Notes: generated from the sequence alone by a model not told the origin. 64,000 nt of DNA from Rotaria macrura (GCA_900239685.1 OENT01000089.1:163457-227456); one strand, 5' to 3'; shown: positions 1-15,100, counted from the stretch's first letter. A program made the numbers and translations.

Positions 1-2799
1 CAGTCTTTTTTTGCATTGATTGTACATAAACGTTAACAATCGATTCAAGATATATTTTGTTTTTCACATTTCCTTGCATCATATGTATACATAGATATGT
101 ATTGATGAAGGGACAAACGAGAAGAAAAATAACATCATCAAATGGATTAAAAAGAATTGAAATGATAAGAAGATTAGCTATTGAAGAAAATAAAACTGGC
201 CTTGATTAAATAAAAAAATTCGACTATATATAATTTATTCTTTTTCTTTTCTGATTAGAGACTTTTTTTGCTTAATACTATAATTTGTCTTTGATCGTTC
301 GTACACACATTGTCAATCAGAAAAATAACATCTGCCATTCTTATAATAGGACGTTATATATTCCTCTATGCCTACGCTGAGATGTTGGTAGAAAAAAGTA
401 ATTAGCATGATAGTCTAATTCAATTTTCTCGTTCTACTCACACTACTAATACTATTATTGCTTATCTTGATCGAGCGGCCCAATACATATGGATGGATTT
501 GATTAAACTCACACACACACATATTTTTAATGAATTTTTTCACTCTGATTGTTTTTCTCTCGTTCTCTCGATTGCCGTGTGTTCGCCAAACACATCTCTC
601 ACCGGCGTAGACTAAGCACAGGAAGAACGTCACTGCTTCCTTATCGTCCTTTTTTTTCTCTCTCCATACGACAGTACTTTTATCCGCGTTGTTATACTTT
701 TTCATCCTCATCCTCTTCGTCTTCGTTACTTTTTCGCATTGATGTGAAAAGATAATCAAGTGTTACTACAATATAGGATTGTATGAATACGTAAGACAAG
801 TTTGTTCTCAGCGAGATCGTCAGTATGAAAAATACAGATGAAATAAAGCAAACGAGAAATAAGTACCTTGTACTTGTTATTAACTCATTCAATTAGAGGT
901 GATCGCAAATAGACTGGTTTTTTCGCCGTCTTCTTCGCCGCCGTTTAACACTTTACTTCATTTTTTTTGTGTTCTTTCGTATGTACGTATAAGAAGAACA
1001 GAACATACGTCATAACCGAGTCTTTTTTTTTATTACGTTCGTCTCACATATACGCTCAAATTCGTTTCTTTAAAATAAAAAATTACACACTATATAGTAA
1101 ACGTCGCGAAACCGACCGAAAAATATTCATCAATGGTAAAGGCAAGTCGAAGTGCAATACGTCAACAAATTTTCACTACTGCTGCAGGTAAACATGGTTT
1201 ATGCGGCATGATCGATCTAAATTTAACTAACTAAAAGGTTTTCAAGCCATGAAATCGATAAACACTTTTAGACTTCTACAAAAAAAGTCAACGCTCTTGA
1301 CGCTAAGGCTGTCGAAGTTTTTTTTTTCCCCCTTTTCTCGTTCTTGCTCAATGCTTTTATCCATCAATCCATTAGTAGTTTGCGCTCTATTTAATAATGA
1401 CAATCGATTCTGCGTTTTTTTCTTTATGACAAACGGCGAACGACATTATGTTGTCAATTAAAAGAAAAAAGAAAAAAAAAAGACCAGTTTCTGGTGTTAG
1501 TTCTCGTCTATCCGAACAAAAAAGAAAGGTGAAAATTGAAAATAGACAGAAAGAAAAGACGAGATTGCATACTTGACAAATCAATTCCGATGATTAGTTA
1601 AAAAAATAGAATCGACTAACAATGATACAATGCAACTAGTAAGTTTCTACAATGGTCAATGTTTTATATTCATCATGAATGATCGAATACATACACTGAT
1701 TCGATGTTCAATAGTTTCTGTATTAGATACACATATGTTGTGCTAATGTGTATTGTCATTAAAGAAGTAAACGCCGAACAAGTTCGTTTTTTTCTTCTCT
1801 CTCTCTCTTTTTTTCAATTCAAAATTTTCCCTCTCTCTCTTTCTCTGCGCTTGCCCTCGTCCGGCCATCATATGGAGGAACTCGAAGACTATATATCTTC
1901 TTCAATTCATTAATTGACGACGTCTATTTGTAATATGATGGAGAATAGGAAAAAAAAGAATCGTAGTGATGTTGGTTAGTGCTTAGATGATGATGATGAT
2001 GATGAAGAAGAAGAAAATAGGAAAGGGAAGAGAAAGAAGAAGAAAAAAAAATGAGACCAAGTTTTGTTCTTCTGCACAAACGGGACGAGACGAGAGCGAA
2101 CACATAGCCAGTCAACTTGACAGAACATCATGTGTATGCGTATTTGTGTACGAAGTAATATACTAAGATATTGAATGTGTGTATGTTCACAACGACGTTA
2201 TTCATTTATTGGAATCAAAATCGTATAAACAATATTGACAGAAAAGTTCTATCGGTAATTATTATTCAATTTCTCTTTTTCTCTTAATGATATGCTCGAT
2301 ACAGGTAGATTTTGATCAAAAAGAAAAAGCAGGAGAAATAAATAAACCTTGAGCCTGAAAAGAAAGGTACTTATACAAAGGAAACAATCTAAATTTAATT
2401 TATTCTATTTGTTCAATGAAAACTAAAAATAACAAGAAAAAAATTCCAATTATCTTTTCAGAGAAATTCCATTTTTATTTTTCTTTCATCATCATTTATC
2501 AGTTATTATTAACAGATAAATATTAATTTTTTTTCTTTTTTTCCATTATTCGATATATTCCATTCCATAGAGACAAACTTCATTACTAGGAAAAGCATAA
2601 GAATATGGTCTATCTGTAAATGAATGAACTGTAGAATATTTTAAGTTGCTTATAGATTAGATTTAAAAAATCGAAAATCATTGAATTTATGATTTCTTTT
2701 TTTCTTTACATTCTTCATTATCGTTAATAAGAAAAAAGGTCTTCGTTAATTGGAAAAAATAATACTCATGTCAATCCTTATTTGCAAGTTGTTAACCAA

Positions 2800-2833
<34 letters not shown>

Positions 2834-3299
2834 ATCTTCGTGATCTGTTCTTTGTTATTACTTCTTTTTTTCTTTTCTTTTCACACCTGTTCTATTGTGC
2901 AGACAGAGGAAAGCAAGTTTAATTAGAGTAATTGTCCAGACAATTAGTCGATAGTATGTTCTGTTCTTTTTACTGTTTGATACAGTAAGCAATGGTGTTG
3001 TTACTTCATTTATTCATCTTGTGTAACCATCACAACTCTGATAATGATTTATTTTTTTTTCTTTTCTTCTGATCACATATATTGAGCTCTTCTCTCTCTC
3101 TCTCTCCCTTTTCCCCCTTGTCTGCATGTGTCAAGTAGAAATAGAGAATATATTTGCTCGTTTCTCGCTTACACATGCACAATCGCCATCGATCATCGTC
3201 TCGTAATTGGAAAATAAATTGAAATCGAGATGTAGTAATCGTAATAGGAGGAGGTACATGAATATTGATTACCCTATCTTCATTCATTTTTCTTTTCTA
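1..3299. other. Upstream region of the LMO4-like gene, no supported coding sequence
   Basis: Low-complexity DNA rich in pyrimidine tracts, A/T runs and short simple repeats, including a (TA)n(TG)n microsatellite at about 2801-2832 and CT/GA tracts near 1800, 3090 and 3720. The open frames here are short and compositionally biased and look spurious. A splice donor (CTGCAG/GTAAAC) at 1189-1190 could close a non-coding first exon that splices to the acceptor at 3299-3300. In that join the frame open before the donor meets a stop at once, so such an exon would be 5' UTR. The exon is a guess from splice signals only. Confidence 0.45.
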
Positions 3300-3335
3300 G
3301 ACAGTAGCAATAGTGGTAGCGGCTCAGTTATATCA

Positions 3336-4650
3336 ATGCAGCCTAAACTCGAACCACAATCAGTTGTATTTGATCAACAACAACAACAGCAACAACAACA
3401 ACAACAGTCTAAAATGGTACCTATAGTTCCACGTTATGATTCTCAACAACAGTGTTCAACAAATGGTAGTGCATATACATGTTCTAATTGTACACAACCT
3501 ATTCATGAACGTTATTTATTATATACACAAGATCGCTTATGTCGCGGAAATTATTGGCATATGCAATGTTTACGTTGTCAATGTTGTGATGCAGTTTTAG
3601 CAGATATATCTTCAACATTTTACACTAAAGATAATGCACTACTTTGCAAGTCTGATTATATTAAGTAAGACAACAACGAAAAGCATTCGTAATCTTGTAT
3701 TGTTGAAACTAACTAAACAAGAGAAAGAGAGAGAGAGACAGAAAGAAAACAGGTTTCTGGGATTCAATCTATGCTCAATAAGTCAATAATCAAGCAAAAG
3801 GATTCTTCTATTGTCTAAAATGAATAGAAATGCAAAGTGCTCCTCCTTATAATAACATAAGAGAAAACTTTGTAGGAATTCCTGGTTGAAGAAAAAAAGC
3901 AACGGGCTTTTTCAATTAAAAGAAATCCTATAAATTAAATATTCATCATTCAACTATCTCTACTTGAACTCGTAATGAGAGACCAAGGAAAAAGACGAGA
4001 AGAAAAGAGAAAAAGATGAATTGATTTTTATGAATGGATCAATAAAGACAAAAATATATTTTTACATCTTCTGTTTTGCTAGAAGATATGGTAGTCGTCC
4101 GTGTTCATTATGCAGTCAAGTTATTGGACCAAATGAACAAGTTATGCGTGTTAGTCCAAATTATGTTTATCATCTTCATTGTTTTACTTGTATTAAATGT
4201 CATGCACGTTTAGTTAAAGGTGATCGTTATGTCTTTTTCAATGGACAATTATATTGCGAAAAAGATAATCCACTTAAATCAACAGCAAATACTAGTAATA
4301 GTCCAGCATCGAAACGCGGCACTAATACTAGTAAACGTGGTGCAAAAGCAGCTACGGCCGCTGCATCACGTGCTGCTGCAGCTGCAGCAGCGGCCGCGGC
4401 TGCTCAAGCTCAACAACAAACATTCACAACACCACCAACACAAATACATCATCAATATCATCCTTCAACACATACAGGACACTTAACACTACTAAATAAT
4501 CATCATATGCATTCGTCAACATCGTCATCATCTTCGTCATCGTCGCCATCAACAAATACAATGACACATTCGTTGCTCAATAATACTAATAATAACAATA
4601 GCAACGGTTCATCATCTTTGGCGACGCCTAGCGGTGATGAACTATATTAG
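3336..4650 (+). CDS. LMO4: LIM-only protein, LMO4-like
   Basis: Two exons, 3336-3664 and 4083-4650, encode 298 aa; the join falls inside a Lys codon. Two tandem LIM zinc-binding domains are visible. LIM1 spans about residues 49-107 (CSNC, then WHMQCLRCQCC and CKSDY). LIM2 starts near 117 (CSLC, YHLHCFTCIKC, FNGQLYCEKD). The order, spacing and the motif around VYHLHCF match LMO4 better than LMO1-3. LMO proteins have no DNA-binding domain and scaffold LDB1/bHLH transcription complexes in the nucleus. Unlike the ~165 aa vertebrate LMO4, this one has a poly-Gln stretch before LIM1 and a long low-complexity tail after LIM2 with poly-Ala, His/Thr/Ser and Asn/Ser runs. The start is the first Met after a strong acceptor at 3299-3300. 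Upstream in-frame codons exist but lie in the presumed intron. Confidence 0.88.
3381..3408 (+). repeat. CAA/CAG trinucleotide run in the LMO4-like gene
   Basis: Imperfect CAA/CAG repeat encoding poly-glutamine before the first LIM domain. A second coding run, GCN encoding poly-alanine, lies at about 4351-4407. Both are likely length-variable sites. Confidence 0.8.
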
Positions 4651-7600
4651 AATTATTCAATGTTCGATTTTGTTTTTTCTTGTTTCTTCTTCTTCTTCTG
4701 TGTTGTGGTATAGAGAATGAATCCTTGTCTTTTTCTATGCACACTTGTTGCCTATTTGTTTATTTCCTGTTTTTTTCTTTCTCCTCTGTTTATATCTTTT
4801 CTAACTGTTAAAAAAGAGAAAAACTTAAGAGAGATATATTTACAAGAAATAATTTTATTGATACAAACCGAATTATAAAAACGAAACAATCAAAAAAAAG
4901 TTTATATGGTACATGCAGGGTTGGGTTTCAATTATGAAGTTTTTCTATTGTTCGTTTATCGGAAAATAATATTTATGTAATCAGATAATTATAATTATAT
5001 ACATGAAATAATTCTATTCATCATTCAAAAGCTGTCATCTTGACATTTTTTTGTCTCATTTCTATTCTTTTCCTATGTATCTCCATTATTTATTCTGTTT
5101 TAACAGAACTATCTTCAAGTATTTTGCATTGTTAATGAGTTCCTCAACTATTTCCATCATTCAAGCTATTCATAAATATTTTTTGAAGATATATATATAT
5201 ATACATAATGAATTATATTTGAATAGAAAGAAGAAAAAGAATCATAGCCTATTTTCATGGTAATTGTTCAGTTAATTAAAAGAACTTCAAAATGAAATAT
5301 GACAAGTAAAATTGCTGTCAAAAGTCATAGTTAATACAGTATGACATTATTTTTCATCTAGAGAAGATTTTCAATCAAAGAAAAATATGACAAACACAAA
5401 ATAACGAGCTATTCAAAGATGCCTTAACATAGGTCAGTAGAAGATAAATCTTCAGGCTTTATTTTGATTTAAAATTGGAAGGTACTTTCGATACGAAAGA
5501 TACGAGTCTTCATGATCAGATATGATTAATCTAATATTCAATTAATTTCACAGCACTAATTAGCAATGTTTGTTTAATTTTATCTTTCTTGTCTCTCGTT
5601 ATCAATAACGAAATTTAATTTCTAGGATTACAACAATATCACTCCGAAAAGTGACTTGTTGTTTTTAAAGAATAAAAATTGATTATTTCTCGAAAAAAAA
5701 AATATCATCATAATTCTTGCGATTGCTTTTCAATGAATTATCTCATTTTGTTTTACAAAGTAACATCTTATATGATCTTTGGTATAAATTTCAATGATCT
5801 GTATCGATGAAGAGAATCAAAAGTTAAGGGTTTTTAAATATGCTAGTAACTGTCAAATTTACATTTTATAATTTTAAACATTCTTAGGTTACTATTTATG
5901 AAAACCAATATAATTTTGATTTAGTCTTTGGAGACAAAAAAGAATCTAGTCCGAGATAAAATAGAACATAGTTCTAATACAAAGATATTAAAAAATATCT
6001 TTGATTATTTTATCAAATTAATTTTATAAAAAGCCGTTTCATCATCCTTTTAATGATTTATTAATCATATATAAATTTGCACCTGCAGTTACTTTAGTCA
6101 CAACATTACCGAGATAGCTTCGTTCTTGTTTAATTACGCATACAGTCAGGTGAATGTTCTGAGCTGGAAAAACTTTGACAAAACAACTAGAGATATAATG
6201 CCAAACAATACTAGGATTAATACCTTCATTGTTGAACAAACATCCATGAAAAAGAAAACTCAATATACAACATGATCGATCTCTATATAAATGTAAAAAT
6301 ATCGTATAATGAAGACTTACTGAAATTATGAATCTATTTAATACCAACATGAAGAATTGATTGTTAATTTCTCAGTAAAATAATGCAGCAAGTTCAAAGC
6401 ATACACTTCATATTTCGGTACAATTTTAGAATTCTTGTTTCTGTCATATGTTAAGATTAGAACTTATTCGTCACTTTTTTTACTAAGTATGAATCATACT
6501 TAGTGTTTGTCAACGATGTTCTCTTCTATCTTATATGACGTAAGGATGTCTGTTTTTTTTACATTGAACTAAAGGTGAAAGTACTCAATAGAAAATTACA
6601 CAATCGTAGTATACGGGAGCTGTTGTCCTTCACTTGTAGTCGAGCTCATTATTCAAATATTCTTTTTTTTTTTTATAGAAATTGAGTAAATTGACACAAA
6701 AGACCTTTAGCCGAGTATTCATCATTATCGAAGGATATGAAACAGAGTATCAGTTAGTAGTATCCTATTTTTCAAAGAAATGTTTACTCTTTCATGTGCT
6801 CTATTTGACATGAATTTAGCTTCAACGCTCATATTGAGAAGCGCATCCGATTTTCAAGTTAATCTACTTTCATATTGCTTAATATTAAATTTCACCCGAA
6901 ATCTTGAAGTTCTATATGAAAAGAAAAACAAAACTCTTTATTTAAAATTGACTCATAATCCTATCCGATTAAGTTTTTATTTTTTCTCAACTTCAAGTTT
7001 TCTATTGATGAATATTTTATTGAATTACTGTCCAAATCTTAGGTGAGAAAGATTGATTTGTAATAGTTATCGAGAGAATATATTTATAACGAGTGTTCCA
7101 CTAGTGAAAGTAGATTCATATAGCTCTGAACTTAAAGAGATCTACTATTATGAATATGTTTGTATCGGTTTCACACACTTTTCTATACAATTTTTTAAGT
7201 TTTGAAGGGAATTTCAGTAAGTTTTCAATTGCTTCTCCATCGAGACTATCCGAATAACATAACAAAGATGAGAACTTGTGGAAATGTCAAAAGTATTTTC
7301 GTTGTTCGATTTTTGTTTTTTTCTAATGGGCAATGTTTAAAAGAAAAGGTAGATTCTTCTGATAATAGAAACGACATTAATTTTTGTCTTTTGACTCGAG
7401 ATTTTGTTCAAATCAAATTTTCGATAGTATTATAGGTCTCTGTAGAAATTCGACAAGTGTAAGTATTTAATTTGCTGAGTCATCAGTAGAAGAAAAACGA
7501 TTGGTTCCTTGTTGTCAGAATGTTTCCACGTAGTTATCTTTTGAAGTAAAACATTTGAATATCAATCAAATTTTTATGATGAACGTAGATCATTTGGCAA

Positions 7601-8402
7601 TTCATGGATGTAAAATATTTGAAATCGAAAACTGAACGTCAATTTTCATGTTTATCTTAGATAAACATTTATTTTCTATTGAGAGAAGTGGAATATACAA
7701 GCTGATTTATCGAAAATAAAAATTTAGACAATCTCGATGAATAACTGATTCGACCTTTATGACTGTTGTTCTTTCTTCAATTCTTTTTCTTTTTGTACTC
7801 AAAAAAACGAACTGAATTAATTAGTGATGGAAAGAACGATGAATTATTGTCTTCAATAATCACACCAAACTTTGCTAATTACATTATCGAAGGCTATTCA
7901 TGTTGAACTTCAATAATGGTTTCACACGGTTCTGTTGTAATGAAAATTCAAAACCTTGATCGTAGATTAGAATTTCTTATTTTGATTGAATATGAAATAT
8001 TTCGAGACAGCTACTTTTCGATATTAGACATTCAAATAGTAGGAGAACTAATTTTATTAAGTAGAGATGGAGTGCAAGTAAAATGTAACAACTACATGTA
8101 GGTCCATCCATGAACCAAGAACATGGTCGATGACGCTTGAACAAAGTGAAGAAACGTCAACAACTGTGTAACTCTAGTTTGAACGTCATTTTTGGTGTGT
8201 CTCTTACATACTCGTCAGACAAAAATATTGAAAAAAATCTTTATTTATCATGCATCATGATTTGATAAGAGTGTATATTTATTGAAAAGATCATTCGTCT
8301 AGTGTGGGAGTAGCAGAAGCGTGTACAATGCCAGACACAAAAAAAAAGAAGACTAAATCACAGTTAAACTGTCATTGAATTAAATGGAATTCTTATTTGT
8401 TT
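4651..8402. other. Intergenic region with no supported gene
   Basis: About 3.7 kb between the LMO4-like gene and TBCA. It contains A/T-rich sequence with simple repeats only. Scattered short frames on both strands (for example near 6050-6350 and 6780-7440) lack a recognisable domain or a convincing exon series. Confidence 0.5.
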
Positions 8403-8938
8403 CTATGCTTGTGCAGCACGATCTTCTTGTTGAGCTTTATCAAGCTCACTATAAATCTTTTGTGATTCTTCATATTCTTTCGATTGTTTCAAAGTTTCAT
8501 CATTGGTTGCTGCATTCTAAAACGAACGATTTATCATAAGACTAATCAATAGGAATATAAGAACGAATGACTCGAACATTACATAGACATCTTGAAATTC
8601 TTTCCATGCTTTTATAAAACTACTTTTTGTGTGTGAAATCATTGATTCCGTTTCTTTCAATACTTCGTTCTAGAAGAATATCAATTAGAACCATCGATAA
8701 ATAGTTTTATACTCTACCGCTTTTCTAAGATCATATTCATCACGACCTTCATTTGCCATTTTTTCGACTCGACGTCTTTCGTTTTCACACTCTTTCTTAT
8801 AAGATAAATATTCTTTCCATATTCTAAAAACAAAATCAAATTTCACGATATTGTCCGAAGTAATCTCATGTTTATTTTTCTATCTTACCGTTTTGCAACG
8901 CCAGTTTTGATTTTCAATTCTTTCAATTTATCCGACAT
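8403..8938 (-). CDS. TBCA: Tubulin-specific chaperone A (tubulin cofactor A)
   Basis: Four short exons on the minus strand: 8938-8889, 8823-8718, 8669-8583 and 8516-8403, giving 118 aa (vertebrate TBCA is about 108). All joins keep the frame and use GT-AG. The N-terminus LKELKIKTGVAKR matches the family hallmark IKTGVVKR, and the rest is a charged helical protein as expected for the three-helix bundle of TBCA. The family captures beta-tubulin during folding and hands it to cofactors D, E and C in the cytosol. It lies 190 bp downstream of the AP-3 beta gene on the same strand. An unpaired acceptor at 8977-8978, about 40 bp before the ATG, hints at trans-splicing. The individual exons are too short to stand out as open frames. 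Confidence 0.9.
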
Positions 8939-8976
8939 TATTCAGATATTAAAAAACGTAGCAAAAAAGAAATGAT

Positions 8977-8978
8977 CT
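8977..8978 (-). promoter_or_regulatory. Unpaired splice acceptor before TBCA (candidate trans-splice site)
   Basis: On the minus strand, TTAATTTTAG precedes the TBCA start by 38 bp with no obvious upstream donor inside the 190 bp gap to AP-3 beta. Spliced-leader addition is established in bdelloid rotifers; its use here is inferred. Confidence 0.35.
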
Positions 8979-9128
8979 AAAATTAATTAAAATTAAAATT
9001 ACACTTGATATTATTGCACGACTAGAACAACAAAAATCATTAGAATAATCATATGGAAATAAATTACTATAACAACACCAAGAAAAAAAATAATTAAAAT
9101 TATAATTAAAAAGAATAACTATCATAAT

Positions 9129-12100
9129 TTATGCCACAGTAGAAAATGTTTGTTTAATTTCTTTTAATAGCATTGCTGCAAGAACCATTCGATCGGAATT
9201 TACTGTTAAATTTACTGTTAATTCAGGAATGTTCAAATGAATTGTAATAAGTATAAGTGCTTTACTTGATATTGTTTGACCAGAAAATCTATATTACAAA
9301 ATAAAACAATATATGTACTCGTTACTAAGACCTTTCACGGATAAAGACTTTCATATCGGAAAAGAAAGTGTTAACGAATTTCGATTTTATTTCAGAGACA
9401 TTTATCAGATATTAGACTATGACATTAAGTACTAATTCTTTCTCTTGTCTCTAGTAAACAGCAGCGTTTGCAATTTTACACAACGGTTGAATGCCGTAAA
9501 TAGTCTTATGACACAAAAACCGTGTAGACGTGTAACTCGTTATGATTGTTAACTTTCTAAATACGTTCTTAAATTGAGAGAAATAAAAATATGTCACGAT
9601 AATACCTATGACAGAACTCGTATCGATAATGAAAGTTCTAACAAGAATAAGATTTTCCATAATAAACTAGTTTCCTATTGATCATATAAGGTTAGGAAAG
9701 AATAATTTTGCGCTTGAATTTTCAAAGAGAAATAAGTAGGACGTGAGATAGACACCGTTCTATCAAGTAGAATTATTCTACGCAGCTTTTGCGGATCAAT
9801 ACTGTTTGATTTTTTTCACATGACATGTATATTCCATTATGAAACTAGATATTCAGTACACAATTGTATCACATTCAAAGCAGTGGTGCATAGCTAGCGT
9901 TTTTTATCGAAAAATCAAATTGTACTCAAAGAAAAGGTTAAGTAGAAACTTCTTAAACCTTCAATTTGCTATAAGGCATTTAAAGAAAGATTTCTAATGT
10001 TCATTTTCGCAGAATATCGATCGTTGTTATCAAATAGGCAAAATTTATAGTTTTCAAAAGTTACATCAACAATTCATAATGTAGTCTATTTGTTGACATT
10101 TGAAGTAATAAGGATAGTAAACATTCGATTCTCTTTCTTTTTTCGTATCTGTCATCGGAGATATCAAATCGAACGAACAATGAGCAGCTCAGTCATGAGA
10201 TTTGCATGTAAATCTTTCCAAAGAAATACGTCTAATGAACACAAAAAATTATTCTATAAAGTAAGTTGCTCAGGAAATAAATGTAATTTTTCAAATAATA
10301 TTCATGTGTAAGATTAGTCAGTTTTATGGTTTGTGCCTTGAGATGAAAAAACATTTGCTTTATACACATCATACTAAAAGGAAAATATTCGTTGAAATTT
10401 TGTCTATCGATTCATAAACTGAATGATTTTGAAAACATCATTTTTCTGCACTTGTGGTAAGTTATCGTTAAGTAGTATTTGTTTTTTTCTTTTCTTCGGT
10501 TTCATTGTCAGAAATAACGTTTCTGATATCCGATATATCGCTCATGAATTTATTCTCACCGATATACTGCTGAATCACCAGAACCCGATGGTACCGAAGA
10601 AACATTGACACATTGTAATATTTTTGTTTGAACAGCTGAAAAATTTAACTTTCCCATTTGAGTTTCATTAATATTGACATTATCTATCATTTCATTCATA
10701 CCACGAAGATTGACTAAAACGATTTGATTTGTATTTGGAAGAGCAAAATAAGAATGAGATGAGAACATTTTTTTATTTACCTAGATTTTGATTGAATTGT
10801 TGTTCATTGAGAAACTTTTGTTCAAAGAGTTCTCCAATATGACATGAAATTGATAATGGTGTTGATAATTGTCTACCGTCAAATGATAAATCAAATGAAG
10901 CCGGTTGAGTTTTATCATTAAAATCAATACCAATAGATGAGACGATTGATGCACTACTTGGCAATATATCAATCTCATTGAATCCATCAATGTTGACACG
11001 AGATGATTTCTATACAGAGACATGAAAACAGTTTTTTTGTATAGATAAAATTAAGAAGAGAAATGTAAATTTTCATGCAAAGATTAGTCGCAAGAAGACT
11101 GACTTTCAACTTAACACATTTCTTTGACAAGAATCGTTCATTGAGAAAGAATTAGATATTTTTACTATGTAATATATCTTAAGATAGAGTGAGCTGTTGA
11201 TATCGTCTCGCGAGGAACTTTACATTCAATATCCTTTTCATAGAATGAAAACCAATCACACTGACCGTTCTCTTTAACCTAACGCTTCACATTGAAATAG
11301 AAACCATACGGTTAGTGTACACATCATTGAAAGCATAGATGAAATCATACTGTATCTATGTTCACTAGTTTATGAGACATATCATTATCGCACGGGGGAA
11401 CGATTATTCGGAGAGCAGGAAAGTTATCTCAACAGGATACGTTCCATTGATAAAAAGCTGTTGTGACTCAATAAAAACTACCCAAAATAGTTTATCATCT
11501 ACAAGATATTTTTTCTTAATATCCATCAACTTTTGCCACATCTTCAAATATTTCGTCGTTACATAGTATTTCTCGAGTCTTCACTGAATAACACTTGATT
11601 ATAAATAACATTTTCATGAAAAATCGGACATAGTCTACGCGTAATCCAGACTAATTCTGCTGTTTAAAAAAAATAATCACAATAGAAGATACCGCTCTTG
11701 ACAATCGAAGGTTTTGAAATCTTTTGTAAAGAATCATAACTTATGAAGATCTATGTGATACGCAAGCACCTTAATTCGAAAGCTATTTAGTATTTGAGAG
11801 ATTTTCGTATTCACACGCATGATAAACAAACCGATTTTAAAAACTTAATTGATTGAATATCTTTATTTGTTGTTGTATTTGTTAATATCAATTCAATATG
11901 AACCATGTTTGGCATACGCCGATAGGTTGTGCGAGGAAAGCGATATTGAATCTGTAAGCCTTGACCTGTTATACGATTTAAACAATCATATTGTCGAATA
12001 TAAGTTAGTGATGATGATGACGTCTAAATATAGGAGATTCGATTAGAATTACGAAAAATAAAAGCTTCTTATTGTTATTTAATTTACAGATAAAGATTGT

Positions 12101-15100
12101 AAACTGTTCAAATCATCTAATGTATTAGTTTTTGTTGTCGATTGAATTGAGACTGATGTTGGAGTCGAACCGAGGAATGATTCCACTAAAAAGAAAAACA
12201 AACATTGAATGCTTCCTTTTATTTTTACAGATATAGTGTATTGATAGACATACAATCCATTTCTAAAAGAGATTTTTCTGCTGGTGGAATACTATAATCA
12301 CTAACAGCAATAGTTGATGGTGATTTAGCAACAGTTGATATGTGTTGTGGAATTTGCTAAATATCGACAATTAGATCTATGAAGAAACTAGAATTGAATT
12401 TTTATACTTCATCTTCATCACTTGAATCTTCTTCTTCTTCCTCGTCGTTTTCTTCTTCTTCTTCTTCTTCTTCACTGCTTGAACTACTTTGATGTTGATG
12501 CTTAGTAATATCCGTTGATCGAGCATCTAATTGCTCGTATTCATTCGTTTTATTTACATTGTCTTTTGTTTCTTTTTCCTCTTCTTCTTCTCCGTCTTCG
12601 GATTCCTTCTCATCGTCATCATCATCATCATCGGGACCTTCGGTCGAACTTTCTTCTTCTTCTTCTTCTCTTTCACCCTCTTCGTCTGAATAAAACTTTT
12701 CATCAATGTGGATCTTTTTCTTGCCACCTGCACCGACTCCAGAGGTCGCACTCGACTTTCTTGATTGACTATGTTGCGGTGTTGATGGATGAATGATTTC
12801 AACATTACGAACACTAGGATCAGCTGGTTCAAGTGGGAAATCAGGTAAATCTTTATAACCTGCTGCTTTTTGACCAATAGCATACGACAATGTACCCAAT
12901 GTATACTGTTCATGATCTACAAAACCAACAGGAAAAAAAAGAAAGAATTCAAATTTATAATATTATTCAAACTATGTATGATGATTTTACCTCGAATCGT
13001 CGATTCGAGTGTTGGCGCTGGTTTGGGTGCTAACAATATTTTTTTTGCATTTTTACTTAAAATTGGACATTTTTCCGATTGAAATAATATAGCTCGAAGT
13101 AATCGAGCTTTATCACGTGTATCATAATTTGTGTCATATTTAGCTAAATTAAATACATATTGAACAAGTAAGTGTGTTTGTTTATTATGTGTCACGTAAA
13201 GTTTAGCAGCTAGATTAAGTATTTGATGTTTAACTATTGTTTCCTAGGAAAAAAAAACGGATTTTTCAATGAACAAAATAATAATCAAACGGTTGACGAA
13301 CTTCATCCGGAAATGTTTTTGCCATTTTTCTTAAAACATCCGGTGCCAATTTACTAACACGATCCGAATATTCCCCAATGAGCCAAAGAATCGATGCTCG
13401 TGCTGTTGGAATACTTACTTTATCGACCATACGAACAATATGTTTAATAATATCACTATATTGTGATGGCTACGATAAAAATGACATTTGCTAAATTTAT
13501 TAGTTACGATAATTAGCTGCAAGATTTTCAAAATATTCAATTTTGAAACACGATACTTCGAGGATTGTTAGCATCTCTTTTCTCGTGAATCCTTTCGTCC
13601 GAAAACTTTCAGATTCAATGCATTCTACTAGTTTAAGAAATATTTGAAGAAAACATACCCGATTCCTATAAGAAATTCTTTGAAAACAGCTAAATATTAG
13701 CAATCTCTAACCATGTCGATGACATACATAGTCAAGATTAAATCTGATGTAATCTACGATATGTAGAATTCTATTCTCTGTCTCTCTCTATGCATAAGGC
13801 AACACTCGTAGTGGATCGTGTTTCACAATTGTAACAATAGATGTTTTTTTTTGCACATTTACATTAATCTGAAGTAGTTTTTTGATAATAACAACACTTT
13901 CAGCAACAATAGTTTCATCTTTTTTCGACATTAATTTTACGAGTCCATTTAAACAAGCTTCAGTTACTTCAGGAATTGTACTTGCACATCGTCCAATAGC
14001 ATGAATTGTTTGGGCACCAAATTCTTTATCTGGACTAACAACATAGGTCTAAAGTGAAATGAAAATTCGTTTGAATACGAACTTAAAAAGAGCAGAGACA
14101 AATAATTGATTTCTTCTTACTTGAAATTCTCGAAGAATAGTTGAAATGTTTGATGTATTAGCAAGTATAGTAAGAATTTCAAGTTTATAATATTTGACAT
14201 AACTACTATCATTAGAATGAATATAGAATGATTTTAGGTATGGTTCAAATATTTGTTTATGTTTATTGGCCATTGATGCAATTGATTTTAGAACAATGGT
14301 TTGAATTTCACTAGAAAATGTTAGCTATTGTTTTTTACAACAACCAAATGAATCTATTTATCTTACCGATGATGTCGAAGCAAACGAATTAATGCTTTAG
14401 CAACAACTTGTACTTCACTTTGAGGTGCGACATAATAATAAAGTTGAGCTACAGCCATCACAACCTTAAACATAGTTCATGCAGATTTCTTAAAAAACGA
14501 TCTTGTATAAAGAGTCAATTAGGTGATTTTGAAAACGATCGTCTTGTATTTATTTCGTTGATTGTATTCAAGTGTTAAATATTATTCATACTACGAACAC
14601 TATCTCTTTTGATTGTTCATGTATTGCTTTATAGTTTTCCATAATGTGAAAAAGATTCATGATTTTTTTAATATCAAATCAATATTCTTCATTACTTTTA
14701 GTGATGTATATATATACCACTGATTGGCATGATGATTACCACGCGTCCGTATGTAAATATGAAATCTATTTAAAATTTTATTTTCGAAATATAATATCTC
14801 GTGAAAAAACATAAACATCAGTTTGATTGAATATTTTTGGTACAAAAATTACATATTGAAATTCAGAAAGATGCAAAAACAGTTAAGACTCACGTATCGT
14901 ACAGCTAGATCTATGCTCGTGCAAGTACATGTTCTGATATTGGATCATCGTTTCATGGAAAATACAATTAGACAATTCTCATTTGAGATTTTGGTCAACA
15001 TGTACAACCCTCACTTGTTGAGATATCTTCGTTTTTATTTTTGACAAATTCAATTCAATACGTTGCATCCTGCTGCAAAAATATTCGTCGTATATTTGAT

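Noticed and set aside
6042..6350. Minus-strand frame of 102 residues with a faint resemblance to the C-terminal strands of hotdog-fold thioesterases
   Set aside because: Only about 40 residues look similar, no partner exons or the HGG motif could be placed, and the frame is surrounded by A/T-rich noise.
12515..12913. Alternative frames over the acidic hinge of AP-3 beta, both strands
   Set aside because: They are shadows of the GAA/GAT/TCT-rich hinge exon; the AP-3 frame is continuous with conserved exons on both sides.
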